Assembly: GCA_026387915.1 (NCBI GenBank)
Contig: JAPLKS010000005.1
Coordinates: 206,410 to 270,409 of the forward strand
Length of the DNA: 64,000 nucleotides
Origin: Gemmatimonadota bacterium
GTDB taxonomy: Bacteria > Gemmatimonadota > Gemmatimonadetes > Gemmatimonadales > Gemmatimonadaceae
Direction: 5' to 3'
Shown: positions 51,240 through 63,172 of the stretch, in pieces
Position numbering within the stretch: position 1 is the stretch's first letter
How the letters are laid out: the number at the start of each line of letters is the position of its first letter
Program-made: the position numbers and the translations under genes
Notes under the pieces: generated by a model
Database searches by the model: none
Told to the model about the DNA's origin: nothing
Seen by the model: only the letters and a program-made list of their open reading frames with translations

Positions 51240-52010
51240 ATGGGCATTGTCGCCACACTGCTACCTGAAGATCGCTGCCTGCAACGCGTCGTGCACGCGG
51301 TGCATGGGCAGCATACCGTCATACCGTGCAAGACCTGGACCGAGGTGTTCGAGGCCAGTGAAGACGAGGCGGTTCACCTTGCCGTCGTCGATCTCTTTGC
51401 CGACGGTAAAGCCGACTTCGAACATGTCCGCCAGCTCAAACTGCGCTTTGCCCGCATCACACTCGTGGCGTACGTGTCCTACGCACCGGGGCGCTCACGT
51501 GACCTGTTTGACGCGGGGCGCGCCGGATTCGACGGCCTGCTGATCGTCGATCAGGACGATACCCCGGCCAGCCTGCGACAAGTCATTGAGCAAGCCGAAG
51601 CCCGCGGCGTGGCTGGGCTCATCCGTCATCGCCTTGGCGACGTGCATCCGCTCACGCGCGACGCCGTGCTCGTGTCGGTGACGCGCGCCCATATGCGCAT
51701 CACCTCGCATCGACTCGCGGATATTCTCGCGACCTCGCGCCGCTCGCTCGTCGCACGACTCGACAAAGACGGATTCCCCCCTCCGCAAAAGCTCATCAGT
51801 TGGGGCCGCCTGATCGTGGCGGCGCAGATGCTCGAGGATCGCAACCGGAGCGCCGACGGCATTGCGCGCGCGCTCGACTTTCCCTCGGGCAGTGCGTTCC
51901 GCAACACCTGCCAGCGTTACCTCGGCGCCACACCGCAGGAAATTCGCGCCAAAGGCGGCGCCGGATTTGTGGTGGATTGCTTCCTGAAGGCGGTCGGCCG
52001 CTCGGGCTGA
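51240..52010 (+). CDS. AraC-family transcriptional regulator with receiver-like N-terminal domain
   Basis: A 256-residue protein. Residues 1-125 look like a pseudo-receiver domain (LAVVDLFADG, ITLVAYVSY, AGFDGLLIVD). The C-terminal 100 residues are an AraC-type double helix-turn-helix: ADGIARALDFPSGSAFRNTC and RYLGATPQEIRAK. It lies divergent from the pilin operon and is the obvious candidate regulator of it. The phosphoacceptor Asp context is kept loosely (VVDLF). Confidence 0.85.
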   Translation: MGIVATLLPEDRCLQRVVHAVHGQHTVIPCKTWTEVFEASEDEAVHLAVVDLFADGKADFEHVRQLKLRFARITLVAYVSYAPGRSRDLFDAGRAGFDGLLIVDQDDTPASLRQVIEQAEARGVAGLIRHRLGDVHPLTRDAVLVSVTRAHMRITSHRLADILATSRRSLVARLDKDGFPPPQKLISWGRLIVAAQMLEDRNRSADGIARALDFPSGSAFRNTCQRYLGATPQEIRAKGGAGFVVDCFLKAVGRSG

Positions 52011-52081
52011 GGGCACGCGTCCAGCACGCCGCTCACCAGCATCACGCCGTTACGCCCACACGGTGCGGGGGCGTGACGGCG

Positions 52082-52726
52082 TCACTGCATATCGGACTGT
52101 TTCCACGCCCCGTTGGTTTGCATGCGCCACACGTGAATCTTCCCGGTTGCGCCGTACATCTGGATGGCGCGGTAGTCCTGCTTGCGCGGGTTCTTTGAGG
52201 CGGGGCCGAGGTACACCACCACGTCGCCACTCGTCGATCCGGTAGGGTAGAGCCACACCGACGGTGAGTTATTGCAGGTCTTGCCATTCGTGGCCGCCAC
52301 ATTGTTGTAGCCGATGATTCCCGGCCCCGTCACGTAATAGGGCGAGTCGCCATCAATGGTGCTCGGCGGAGTCACGAATTGCGCCCCTTCGGACAACGTC
52401 TTCCAGTACCGCTTCTCTCTGGTGTCGAAGCCTTTGCTCTTGTTGCTGTCCACGACAATGCGGAACTGGCTGTTGCAATACACGAACGTCAGCAACACGT
52501 ACTTGTTGTTCTGCACCGAGATGGTTTGCGACGCCAGAATCTGATTCTGCAGGTTTCGCGTGTTTGCGTCCATCTCAAAGCCGCGAAAATTGATGTTCGG
52601 CAACGCGATGGCCGCCAGCAGTGCGATCACGCCGGCGACAATCGCCATCTCGATCATCGTGAAGCCGGGGCGGTTTGGCATCCGAGGGCGCATCGGCAGG
52701 GCGGGAAACTGTTGGAGGAATCGCAT
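52082..52726 (-). CDS. second FimT/GspH-like prepilin
   Basis: The 214-residue protein has the prepilin motif RPG-FTMIEMAIVAGVIALLA followed by a GspH-like domain (VWRMQTNGAWK at the end). It is separated from the four-gene operon by the AraC-type gene. The ATG at 52726 is used; one at 52693 would give a shorter leader of about 11 residues and leave room for a leader sequence after a TATACG -10 at about 52740. Confidence 0.82.
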   Translation of the reverse strand: MRFLQQFPALPMRPRMPNRPGFTMIEMAIVAGVIALLAAIALPNINFRGFEMDANTRNLQNQILASQTISVQNNKYVLLTFVYCNSQFRIVVDSNKSKGFDTREKRYWKTLSEGAQFVTPPSTIDGDSPYYVTGPGIIGYNNVAATNGKTCNNSPSVWLYPTGSTSGDVVVYLGPASKNPRKQDYRAIQMYGATGKIHVWRMQTNGAWKQSDMQ

Positions 52727-52798
52727 CACGAACGTATACTGGCGACGTCCACGCGTCTTCGAAAGTGCTCCCGTGCTTCCTCCTGCTGAACAGTTTCG

Positions 52799-53407
52799 AT
52801 GCACCTTGTCGGCTTGACCGGAAATATCGCCAGCGGAAAGTCCACCGTCGCCGCATTGCTCGCGGCGTCTGGGGTGCCGATCATCGACGCCGACCTCCTC
52901 GCGCGGGAGGCGGTCGCACCGGGCTCGCCCGCCCTTCGCGCGATTGTCGATCGGTGGGGCCCGTCAATCTGCGCCCCCGATGGCACCCTCGACCGTGCCA
53001 CCCTCCGCCAGCGCGTTTTTTCCGACCCCCCAGAGCTCGAGGCGCTCAACGCCATCGTGCACCCCGAAGTGGGGCGGCTGCGCGACGAGCGGATCGCCGA
53101 GCTGCGGGCGCGGGGCGTTAAGGTGGCCGTCTGCGATGTGCCGCTCTTGTTTGAGGCGGGGCTCACCGACACGGTCGACACCATCCTGCTGGTAGACGCA
53201 CCGCGCGACCTGCGCCTCGACCGCCTCGTGCGCGACCGCGGCCTCGACCCCGCCGACGCTATGGCGATGATCGCCGCGCAGATGCCCGCCGAACTCAAGC
53301 GGAGCCGAGCCGACGTTGTGATCGAAAACGATGGCACCCCGGAGCAGCTCGCCGAACGTGTGGCCACCGCGTGGAAAACACTGGCGCAAGCGTCACAGTC
53401 GCCTTGA
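52799..53407 (+). CDS. coaE: dephospho-CoA kinase
   Basis: CoaE (202 residues) carries out the last step of coenzyme A synthesis. The P-loop is GLTGNIASGKST (5-16), followed by IIDADLLARE (substrate-binding Asp) and CDVPLLFEAG. The lid helix RLDRLVRDRGLD is present. Its start is 72 bp from the divergent pilin gene. Confidence 0.97.
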   Translation: MHLVGLTGNIASGKSTVAALLAASGVPIIDADLLAREAVAPGSPALRAIVDRWGPSICAPDGTLDRATLRQRVFSDPPELEALNAIVHPEVGRLRDERIAELRARGVKVAVCDVPLLFEAGLTDTVDTILLVDAPRDLRLDRLVRDRGLDPADAMAMIAAQMPAELKRSRADVVIENDGTPEQLAERVATAWKTLAQASQSP

Positions 53408-53496
53408 AGAACCTGCCGCCCGCGCCTACACTTCGCTGAGGGGACGCTGGTGGCTCGCACCAGCACGGCCCCGCCCGCCATCCGACGTGAACGCCA

Positions 53497-53886
53497 ATGT
53501 CCTCCATACCCGCCGACTGCCGCTACACCAGCGACCACGAATACGTAAAGCCGACCGCCGACGCCACCATCGTCGCCGTGGGCATCACGGACTACGCTCA
53601 GGGTGAGCTGGGCGATATCGTCTACCTCGAACTCCCGAAGCCCGGCGCCAAGTTTGACGCGCACGCCACCTTCGGCACCGTTGAGGCCGTCAAGGCCGTC
53701 AGCGAGTTGTTCTCACCCCTCGCCGGCGAAGTGGTGGAAGTGAACCCGCGTCTCGAAGCCGAGCCCGCGCTGGTCAACTCCGACCCTTACGGGGACGGCT
53801 GGATGATCAAGCTGCGCGTCTCGGCGGCCGACGTTGCGGCGCTGCTGGACGCAGCGGCGTACGAGAAGCTGCTCGGCGGGAAGTAG
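53497..53886 (+). CDS. gcvH: glycine cleavage system H protein
   Basis: GcvH (129 residues) carries the aminomethyl group on lipoyl-lysine. The lipoylated residue is Lys66 in FGTVEAVKAVSELFSPL. The N-terminal HEYVKPT and the LGDIVYLELPKPG segments are typical. It converges on gcvP. gcvT is not in the window. Confidence 0.97.
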   Translation: MSSIPADCRYTSDHEYVKPTADATIVAVGITDYAQGELGDIVYLELPKPGAKFDAHATFGTVEAVKAVSELFSPLAGEVVEVNPRLEAEPALVNSDPYGDGWMIKLRVSAADVAALLDAAAYEKLLGGK

Positions 53887-53901
53887 CGAACGACCACAAC
53901 C

Positions 53902-54016
53902 GTAGACGGTTTTCCGTTAGCGGTTTCGCGTTACAACAGAGGGCCGGCATCGCAATGCGACGCCGGCCCTCTTTTGTTCGCTGTGCACGGAAAACGGAAA
54001 ACGGTAAACCGTCTAC
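53902..54016. repeat. outer 17-bp inverted repeat around the gcvH/gcvP terminator
   Basis: Arms 53902-53918 and 54000-54016 match with one mismatch and enclose an 81-bp segment that contains the terminator hairpin. The right side also carries short tandem GGAAAAC units. The whole could form a cruciform or a long hairpin. Confidence 0.65.
53938..53972. terminator. intrinsic terminator between gcvH and gcvP
   Basis: An 11-bp GC-rich stem (53938-53948 with 53962-53972) extends by 4 bp past one mismatch and is followed by TTTT in the + direction. It suits gcvH and could work for gcvP as well. Confidence 0.8.
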
Positions 54017-54034
54017 TCGCCGTTGTCGTGGCCG

Positions 54035-56887
<2,853 letters not shown>

Positions 56888-57026
56888 GGCTCCTAGAGCG
56901 CCCCAAGGGCGCCGCCGAAGGTCTCGGGGACAGGGGGTGGAACGTAGTGAAACTTAGCGACCGCACCTCTCGTGTGGGACGCAGGGTAGATTCTTGGCCA
57001 TGGCATACTCAAACGGGGTAACCATT

Positions 57027-57182
57027 ATGTCCGCACGGGCAGAGGCCACGCGCGCCGGTATCAGCTTCGGCAGCGCGCTGGCGATTGCGATTTCCTGGAG
57101 TCTCCACCACTCCATACTCTGGGCGATTTTCCACGGGTTCTGCTCGTGGCTCTACGTCCTCTACTTCGCCATTACGCGGTGA
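57027..57182 (+). CDS. small membrane protein coupled to lplA
   Basis: A 51-residue protein with one or two hydrophobic segments (SFGSALAIAISWSLHHSILW and HGFCSWLYVLYFAITR). The ATG at 57027 has GGGGT upstream; an earlier in-frame ATG at 57000 is possible. Its stop is fused with the lplA start (GTGA). The family is not known to me. Confidence 0.6.
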   Translation: MSARAEATRAGISFGSALAIAISWSLHHSILWAIFHGFCSWLYVLYFAITR

Positions 57183-57949
57183 CCTCCCGTCGGTGGCGGT
57201 GGCTCGACTCCGGTGCGGCGGACGGCGTGACCCAAATGGCCGTCGACGCCGCACTTATGGACCGGGCGCGGGCGCACGACGAAGCGGTGCTCCGCGTGTA
57301 CGCCTGGTCCGAGCCGACCCTGTCGTTTGGTCGGCACGAGACGGTACGGGGGCGTTTCTCGGAAGCCACCCTCGCCGCGCGCGGCGTTGGCGCGGTGCGC
57401 CGCGCCACTGGCGGACGGGTGTTACTCCACGACCACGAGGTCACATACAGCGTGACCGCCCCCACTGACGACGACGCGCCGCTCTCAACCACGTACGCCG
57501 CCATCAACGCGCTGCTCCTCGACGCCCTGCGCCTGCTCGGCGTCGTGGCCACGGTCGCGCCGGGGGGTGCGCCGCTCCGCCCCGGTGACGCGACGTGTTT
57601 TGCCGAGCCCTCCGCCGGTGAACTGGTGGTTGGGGATCGCAAACTCGTCGGGAGTGCACAGGTGCGCGAGCGCGGCGCACTCCTCCAGCATGGCTCCATT
57701 CTGCTCGCCGACGACCAACCGCGCATTGCCGAACTCGCCGACGCGCCAATGACCGGCTCCGCGCCCGCCGCGACGCTCACGGGCGCGATGGGTCGCACGC
57801 CGTCGTACGCCGAGGTGCGTGACGCACTGTTGCACGCTGCCCGCGCTCGATGTGGCGCGATCGACCCCCTTGATCCGCACGACCTCGACTTGGCCGTCGC
57901 TACGCATCGCGACCGTTTTGCGTCGCCGGAGTGGACGTGGCGACGGTAG
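57179..57949 (+). CDS. lplA: lipoate-protein ligase A family protein
   Basis: A 256-residue BPL/LplA-fold ligase that attaches lipoate or octanoate to lipoyl domains. The motif RRATGGRVLLHDHEVTYSV and the lysine segment DRKLVGSAQVRERGALLQHG are present. It probably modifies the nearby GcvH and 2-oxoacid dehydrogenases. GTG 57179 is chosen because it overlaps the upstream stop. A small C-terminal accessory domain may be reduced. Confidence 0.92.
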   Translation: MTSRRWRWLDSGAADGVTQMAVDAALMDRARAHDEAVLRVYAWSEPTLSFGRHETVRGRFSEATLAARGVGAVRRATGGRVLLHDHEVTYSVTAPTDDDAPLSTTYAAINALLLDALRLLGVVATVAPGGAPLRPGDATCFAEPSAGELVVGDRKLVGSAQVRERGALLQHGSILLADDQPRIAELADAPMTGSAPAATLTGAMGRTPSYAEVRDALLHAARARCGAIDPLDPHDLDLAVATHRDRFASPEWTWRR

Positions 57950-57958
57950 TCCTATAAT
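57931..57958 (+). promoter_or_regulatory. candidate promoter of the peptide ABC importer operon
   Basis: TATAAT (57953-57958) is a perfect -10 just after lplA, with a weak GTGGAC -35 16 bp upstream. The ATG of the first importer gene is 28 bp downstream. Confidence 0.5.
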
Positions 57959-57985
57959 GTTGGCTTTTCCCCCGCCGAGAGCCTG

Positions 57986-59656
57986 ATGAGTCGCGTGTCG
58001 AAGCCGTTCGCGTTGTTCGCGCTCCTCTGCTCGGGCGCCGTCGCCGCCTCCGTTGCCGCGTGCGCGCGGGACCAATCGCCGGCGGGTGGAACGGTGGTCA
58101 TTGGAAGCGCGTCAGAGCCCGATCGCCTCCTGCCGCCCTTCTATCAAACCACGCCGCAGCGCGCGGCATCTGAACTGCTCTTCGATGGCCTCGCCACGAT
58201 GGGCGCTGGGCTGAACACCGTTGGCGATGCGGGCTTTGAGCCGCGCCTCGCACGTCGCTGGAGCTGGGCGAAAGATTCGCTCTCCATCGCCTTCGAGCTC
58301 GACACGCGGGCGCTCTGGCACGACGGCACTCCCGTGCGCGCCGCCGACGTGGCCTTTGCGTTCAGTGTGTATGCTGACTCGCTCGTGGGTAGCCCGCGCC
58401 GCGGCGATCTGCGCAACGCGCTCGACTCGGTTACGGTACGCGACTCGCTCACGGCGGTCGTTTGGTATTCTCATCGCAGCGCCGAACAGTTTTATACCGT
58501 CATCGCATCGCTTGTGCCGCTCCCACAGCACACACTCGGAAAAATTCCGCGCGACTCGCTCGGCGCATCCGCCGCCGCGCGCGCGCCGGTGGGAAGCGGT
58601 CCGTTCGTGTTCACGTCGTCCGCGACTGGTCAGCTCGACCTCGTGGCCAACGACCGCTACTACCGCGGCCGCCCCGCACTCGACCACCTCGTGTTCACGG
58701 TCGTGAATCAGGTGACCACCGCGCTCGCCAAAGTGTACGGTGGCGACGTCGATTTTTACGACAACTTTCCCCCGCAGGAAGTCGCGGCGCTCGCCACGCA
58801 TCCCGACCTGCGGCTCATTGAGCAACCGTCGTTCAGCTACAACTTTCTGCAGTTCAATCTCATGGACGGCGCGAGTGGCCGGCCCCATCCGGTCTTGGGC
58901 GACCGCGCCACGCGCCGCGCACTGGCCATGGCGCTCGATCGACGTGCGATGGCGCAGAACGTCTTCGGTGCCGTCGGCGTTGCGGCCATTGCGCCGGTGT
59001 CCCGCGCGCAGTGGAGCTTCGACAGCACGGTCACACGCATCCCCTTTGACGTCGCTGCTGCCGCGCGCACGCTCGACTCGCTCGGTTGGACTCTCGGCGC
59101 TGACAGTGTTCGACACCGAGGGTCGCACACATTGTCCTTTGCGCTCCTCGTGCCGTCGGTGAGCAAGTCGCGCGGCAGTTATGCGGTGCTCATTCAGGAA
59201 CAGCTCCGTCGCGTGGGCGCCAAGGTAGACGTGCAATCGGTGGAGCCCGGCGCCTTTCAGGCGCAAATGGGGAGCCATCAGTTCGATGCGCTCATCGGAG
59301 GATGGGGCGTGACGCCGAGCCCGACGGGAATCGCGCAAACGTGGACGGGCGCACCGCGCTCGGGATCGTTCAACAACGCGGGGCGATACAGCAATCCGCG
59401 CTTCACCGCGTCCGTCGACTCCGCGATTACCGCGACCAGCATGGTCTCCGCTAAAGCGCACTATCGTGCGGCCTATGAGACCATCATCGCCGACGCGCCA
59501 GCCGTGTGGCTGTACGAAGCGCCGAATCTGCTGGTGGCGAGCGCCAATCTCGTCACGGGCCCGATGCGCGCCGATGCCTGGTGGACCAGCGTGCCCGCGT
59601 GGCATTTGCGTGCGGCGGCCAAGGCGCGAGCGACGGCCGCCACCAAGGCGCCGTAA
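57986..59656 (+). CDS. peptide ABC importer substrate-binding lipoprotein (SBP_bac_5/OppA-like)
   Basis: This 556-residue lipoprotein has lipobox SVAAC (Cys26) and a typical family-5 binding fold: VVIGSASEPDRLLPPFYQ, then RRWSWAKDSLSIAFEL and HDGTPVRAADVAFAFSVY. It captures peptides or related ligands for the following permeases. The C-terminal tail is Ala/Lys-rich. Confidence 0.92.
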   Translation: MSRVSKPFALFALLCSGAVAASVAACARDQSPAGGTVVIGSASEPDRLLPPFYQTTPQRAASELLFDGLATMGAGLNTVGDAGFEPRLARRWSWAKDSLSIAFELDTRALWHDGTPVRAADVAFAFSVYADSLVGSPRRGDLRNALDSVTVRDSLTAVVWYSHRSAEQFYTVIASLVPLPQHTLGKIPRDSLGASAAARAPVGSGPFVFTSSATGQLDLVANDRYYRGRPALDHLVFTVVNQVTTALAKVYGGDVDFYDNFPPQEVAALATHPDLRLIEQPSFSYNFLQFNLMDGASGRPHPVLGDRATRRALAMALDRRAMAQNVFGAVGVAAIAPVSRAQWSFDSTVTRIPFDVAAAARTLDSLGWTLGADSVRHRGSHTLSFALLVPSVSKSRGSYAVLIQEQLRRVGAKVDVQSVEPGAFQAQMGSHQFDALIGGWGVTPSPTGIAQTWTGAPRSGSFNNAGRYSNPRFTASVDSAITATSMVSAKAHYRAAYETIIADAPAVWLYEAPNLLVASANLVTGPMRADAWWTSVPAWHLRAAAKARATAATKAP

Positions 59657-59659
59657 CGC

Positions 59660-60661
59660 TTGGCGATCTTTCTGCGCGCTCAGGGCGTGCGACGCTTCGC
59701 GCTCCACCGAGCGCTGCAGGCCGTGGCCGTCACGGGCACGGTGGCCGTCGTCGCGTTTTTGCTCGTACACTTTGCGCCAGGCGATCCGTTTAGTCTCTCG
59801 CTCGGCGACCCAGGAATCACCGATGCGTGGCGCGCACAGCAGCGCGCGTTGTTCGGCCTCGACCAGCCGCTCCCAAGCCAACTCTGGCATCTCGCGAGCG
59901 GCTATCTCCGCGGCGATTTTGGCTGGTCCATTCGACACGCCCGCCCCGTGGCCGACGTATTACGCCAAGCACTCCCCAACACAGTGCTCTTGATGGGCAC
60001 CGGCCTCACGCTGGGACTCGTGAGTGGTGTAGCGCTCGGCACTTGGCAGGCCGCGCGACGCGGCACGGTTGGAGAACGATTGTCTGGAGCGCTCGCACTT
60101 GCCGTCGTGTCGGTGCCCGAGTTTTTGATTGCCATCGGAGCCATCGCGCTCGTAGCGCGTCATCTGCATTGGTTGCCGGCGTCGGGACTCATCGATCAAC
60201 GCGCACACAACTTGCTCGGCGCCGCGGGCCGCGTGGGTGATGTGCTGACACATCTCGCGTTGCCGGCCCTGGTCATCGCCACGACCGTTGCGGCCGCCGT
60301 CTCGCGCTATCATCGCGCCGCGATGCTCGCGGTGCTGGAGCAAGATTTTATTCGCACCGCGCGCGCCAAGGGGCTGATGGAGTGGCCCGTGATTGCGCGG
60401 CACGCATTCCCCAACGCACTCGCCTCCGTACTCGCGCTCACCGGCCTGATGCTCCCCGCACTGTTCGGTGGTGCAATCGTCATTGAGCAATTCTTTGACT
60501 GGCCCGGCATGGGGCGTTTGATGTTCGACGCCGCACTCGGTCGTGACTATCCGTTGATCGTAGGCGGCGTGGTGCTGGCGGGCGCGCTGGTGGCGGTTGG
60601 CGCAGCGGTGACCGACGTGCTCGCGCACACCCTCAATCCGCGACTGGAGTTGGACGCGTGA
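59660..60661 (+). CDS. peptide ABC importer permease (DppB/OppB-like)
   Basis: A 333-residue permease with about six membrane spans. It starts with TTG at 59660, 3 bp after the binding-protein stop. The cytoplasmic EAA-type loop is RTARAKGLMEWPVIARHAFP. The end overlaps the next permease (GTGA). Confidence 0.92.
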   Translation: MAIFLRAQGVRRFALHRALQAVAVTGTVAVVAFLLVHFAPGDPFSLSLGDPGITDAWRAQQRALFGLDQPLPSQLWHLASGYLRGDFGWSIRHARPVADVLRQALPNTVLLMGTGLTLGLVSGVALGTWQAARRGTVGERLSGALALAVVSVPEFLIAIGAIALVARHLHWLPASGLIDQRAHNLLGAAGRVGDVLTHLALPALVIATTVAAAVSRYHRAAMLAVLEQDFIRTARAKGLMEWPVIARHAFPNALASVLALTGLMLPALFGGAIVIEQFFDWPGMGRLMFDAALGRDYPLIVGGVVLAGALVAVGAAVTDVLAHTLNPRLELDA

Positions 60662-61524
60662 GCGCGCCGGTACGCATCGCCGCGCGCGGCGTGCGCGACG
60701 CCCTCGGTGGCACCGTCACGCTGCTGGCGGCCATCGCGCTCGTGATCATTGCCTTGGCGACTATTGGCGCGCCGTGGATCTCGCCATTCGATCCCAACGC
60801 CATGCCGGATTTTGTGCGCGATCAATTCCTCGCGCCGTCATGGCATCATCCGTTTGGCACCGATCAATTCGGCCGCGATGTGCTCAGTCGTGTGTTGCAC
60901 GGCGGCCGCGTGTCGCTCGGCATCGCGGCACTTGCCGCGGGGATTGCCGTCATCGTGGGCACTGCGTGGGGCGCCGTGGCCGGGTTTGTAGGCGGCGCAC
61001 TCGACACGTGGCTCATGCGCATCGCCGATGCGCTGCTCTCGATCCCGCGCGTGCTGTTGCTCTTGCTCGTCCTCGGGCTCGCGGGTACCCCAACGGTTTC
61101 GATGGTCGCCGTTTTATTGGGCGTGACCTCGTGGCCCGGCATGAGCCGCGTGATTCGCACGCACGTGCGCGAGTTGCGGCATCAGGATTATATGCTCGCG
61201 GCGCGCGCCCTCGGCACGCCGTGGTGGCGCACCGTCACGTTGCATCTGCTCCCCGCCGTCACGCCGCAGGTGATCGTGGCGGGTACACTCGGCTTTGCGT
61301 CGGTCATTCCCCTCGAAGCGACGCTTTCGTTTCTCGGACTCGGCCTACATCCACCGCACGCCAGCTGGGGAAACATCATTCTCGAAGGCACCGAGCAGGC
61401 TGGCACACATTGGTGGCTGGTCGTGTTTCCGGTGATCGCACTGCTCGTGACAGTGCTCGCGGCCAATACCCTCGGCGAGCGAGTACAGGACGCCGTGGAT
61501 CCGCGACGGAGCCGTGCCCAGTGA
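60658..61524 (+). CDS. peptide ABC importer permease (DppC/OppC-like)
   Basis: The 288-residue permease has about six spans. N-terminal DPNAMPDFVRDQFLAPS and HPFGTDQFGRDVLSRVLHGG are hallmark DppC segments. The EAA-type loop is AARALGTPWWRTVTLHLLP. GTG start overlaps the upstream stop. Confidence 0.93.
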   Translation: MSAPVRIAARGVRDALGGTVTLLAAIALVIIALATIGAPWISPFDPNAMPDFVRDQFLAPSWHHPFGTDQFGRDVLSRVLHGGRVSLGIAALAAGIAVIVGTAWGAVAGFVGGALDTWLMRIADALLSIPRVLLLLLVLGLAGTPTVSMVAVLLGVTSWPGMSRVIRTHVRELRHQDYMLAARALGTPWWRTVTLHLLPAVTPQVIVAGTLGFASVIPLEATLSFLGLGLHPPHASWGNIILEGTEQAGTHWWLVVFPVIALLVTVLAANTLGERVQDAVDPRRSRAQ

Positions 61525-62321
61525 CCCCAATCCTAGAAGTGCAGGACTTGCACGTCTCGTTCCAACGCGGACATGACTCCCACGTCGCAGTGCATAACGT
61601 GAGCTTCACGATTGCGGCCGGTGAAACCGTCGCGCTCGTCGGCGCGTCGGGGAGCGGCAAGTCGGCGCTTACACTCGCCATCATGGGGCTCTTGCCGCAA
61701 CATGCCCACGTTGCGCCTCAGAGCCGCGTGCGCTTCGAAGGCGCCGACTGGCTCGCGGCCTCGCCGCGCGAGCGCGCGGCGTCGCTCGGGCGCCGCATTT
61801 CGATGGTGTTTCAAGAGCCGAGCAGCGCACTCAATCCACGGATGCGAGTGGTGGATCAAATCGCCGAGGTGGCGGTCACCCACACCGACGCATCGCACGC
61901 ATCGGCCCGAACACGCGCGCGCGAAATGCTCGCGCGCGTGGGACTCACCGACCTTGAGCGCACAGCAGCGGCCTTTCCTCACGAGCTTTCGGGCGGTCAA
62001 CAGCAGCGCGTCCTTATTGCCATGGCGCTGCTGCTTCAGCCCGCGCTGCTCATTGCCGACGAACCGACCTCGGCGCTCGACGTCACCACGCAAGCCGCCA
62101 TTCTCGCACTGCTCGCTGAACAGCAGCGGCAGACCGCAATGGCGATGCTCTTCGTGACGCACGACTTCGGCGTTGCGGCAGCACAATGCCAGCGCGCCTT
62201 GGTGATGCACGAGGGGCGCATCGTAGAAGACGCGCCGATGGCACAACTCCTCCACGCCCCGTCGCATCCACACACGGTCGCGTTGCTCCACGCGGCGCGG
62301 CAACTGGCGTTTACGCCATGA
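61521..62321 (+). CDS. peptide ABC importer ATPase (DppD/OppD-like)
   Basis: A 266-residue ATPase from GTG 61521 (overlapping the permease stop). Walker [12 protein letters not shown], signature [10 protein letters not shown] and Walker [14 protein letters not shown] are present. It pairs with the next ATPase gene. The C-terminal OppD iron-sulfur-like segment is short or absent. Confidence 0.93.
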   Translation: MTPILEVQDLHVSFQRGHDSHVAVHNVSFTIAAGETVALVGASGSGKSALTLAIMGLLPQHAHVAPQSRVRFEGADWLAASPRERAASLGRRISMVFQEPSSALNPRMRVVDQIAEVAVTHTDASHASARTRAREMLARVGLTDLERTAAAFPHELSGGQQQRVLIAMALLLQPALLIADEPTSALDVTTQAAILALLAEQQRQTAMAMLFVTHDFGVAAAQCQRALVMHEGRIVEDAPMAQLLHAPSHPHTVALLHAARQLAFTP

Positions 62322-63091
62322 CGGCTTTCATTCAAGTCCGCGATCTCGTCGTGGAATTCGCAACGCCACATCACCGCGTGCGCGCCGTCGATGGCGTCTC
62401 GCTCGACATTGCCCGCGGCGAGACGCTGGCTGTCGTCGGCGAATCGGGAAGCGGCAAGACCTCGCTCGGCCGCGCGATGCTGCGGTTGGTCGAACCATCG
62501 GCCGGCACGATCCACATCGACGGCGCCGACCTGCTCGCGCTCGCACGCGAGCCACTCCGGATGATGCGCCGACGCCTGCAGGTGGTATTGCAGGACCCTC
62601 AGGCGTCGCTCGATCCACGCATGACCGTCGGCGCCATCGTGCGTGAGGGGATGGACGCCCACCACATCGCGACACGCCGTGATCGCAATGCGCGCGTCGC
62701 ACAACTACTCGAAGAAGTCGGACTCGACGCTCCGTGCGCCGCGCGATACCCGCACGAGTTCTCCGGTGGGCAGCGGCAACGCATTGCGATTGCCCGTGCC
62801 CTCGCGCTGGAACCGGAGTTCCTGGTGCTCGACGAAGCCGTCTCCGCGCTGGATGTCTTGGCGCGTGCCCACGTGATGGAACTCCTCTCGGTACTGCAAC
62901 GCACGCGAGGCCTCACCTACCTGTTCATTGCCCACGACCTCGCCGTCGTGCGCCATCTCGCTACGCGCGTGGCCGTCATGCAACTCGGCCGCATCGTGGA
63001 ACTCGCGCCCACAGACGCCCTCTTCGCGAGCCCGAAGCACCCGGTCACCCGCGCCTTACTGAGCGCCGTTCCCGTTCTCGCCCCAGCCTGA
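62318..63091 (+). CDS. peptide ABC importer ATPase (DppF/OppF-like)
   Basis: This 257-residue ATPase starts at ATG 62318 inside the upstream stop (ATGA). Walker [12 protein letters not shown], signature [13 protein letters not shown] and Walker [14 protein letters not shown] are clear. Walker B has Ala-Val in place of Pro-Thr/Ser. It completes the five-gene importer. Confidence 0.93.
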   Translation: MTAFIQVRDLVVEFATPHHRVRAVDGVSLDIARGETLAVVGESGSGKTSLGRAMLRLVEPSAGTIHIDGADLLALAREPLRMMRRRLQVVLQDPQASLDPRMTVGAIVREGMDAHHIATRRDRNARVAQLLEEVGLDAPCAARYPHEFSGGQRQRIAIARALALEPEFLVLDEAVSALDVLARAHVMELLSVLQRTRGLTYLFIAHDLAVVRHLATRVAVMQLGRIVELAPTDALFASPKHPVTRALLSAVPVLAPA

Positions 63092-63172
63092 GCGGACCGG
63101 CACCTCTGGCGCCTCGCGTGCTTTCAGGCGACCCTATGTGACACGCCGTTGCCACCTTTTCCGACACCGATC

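Noticed and set aside
58112..59938. Long - strand open frame opposite the peptide-binding protein
   Set aside because: Composition is that of an antisense frame and the + strand gene is unmistakable.
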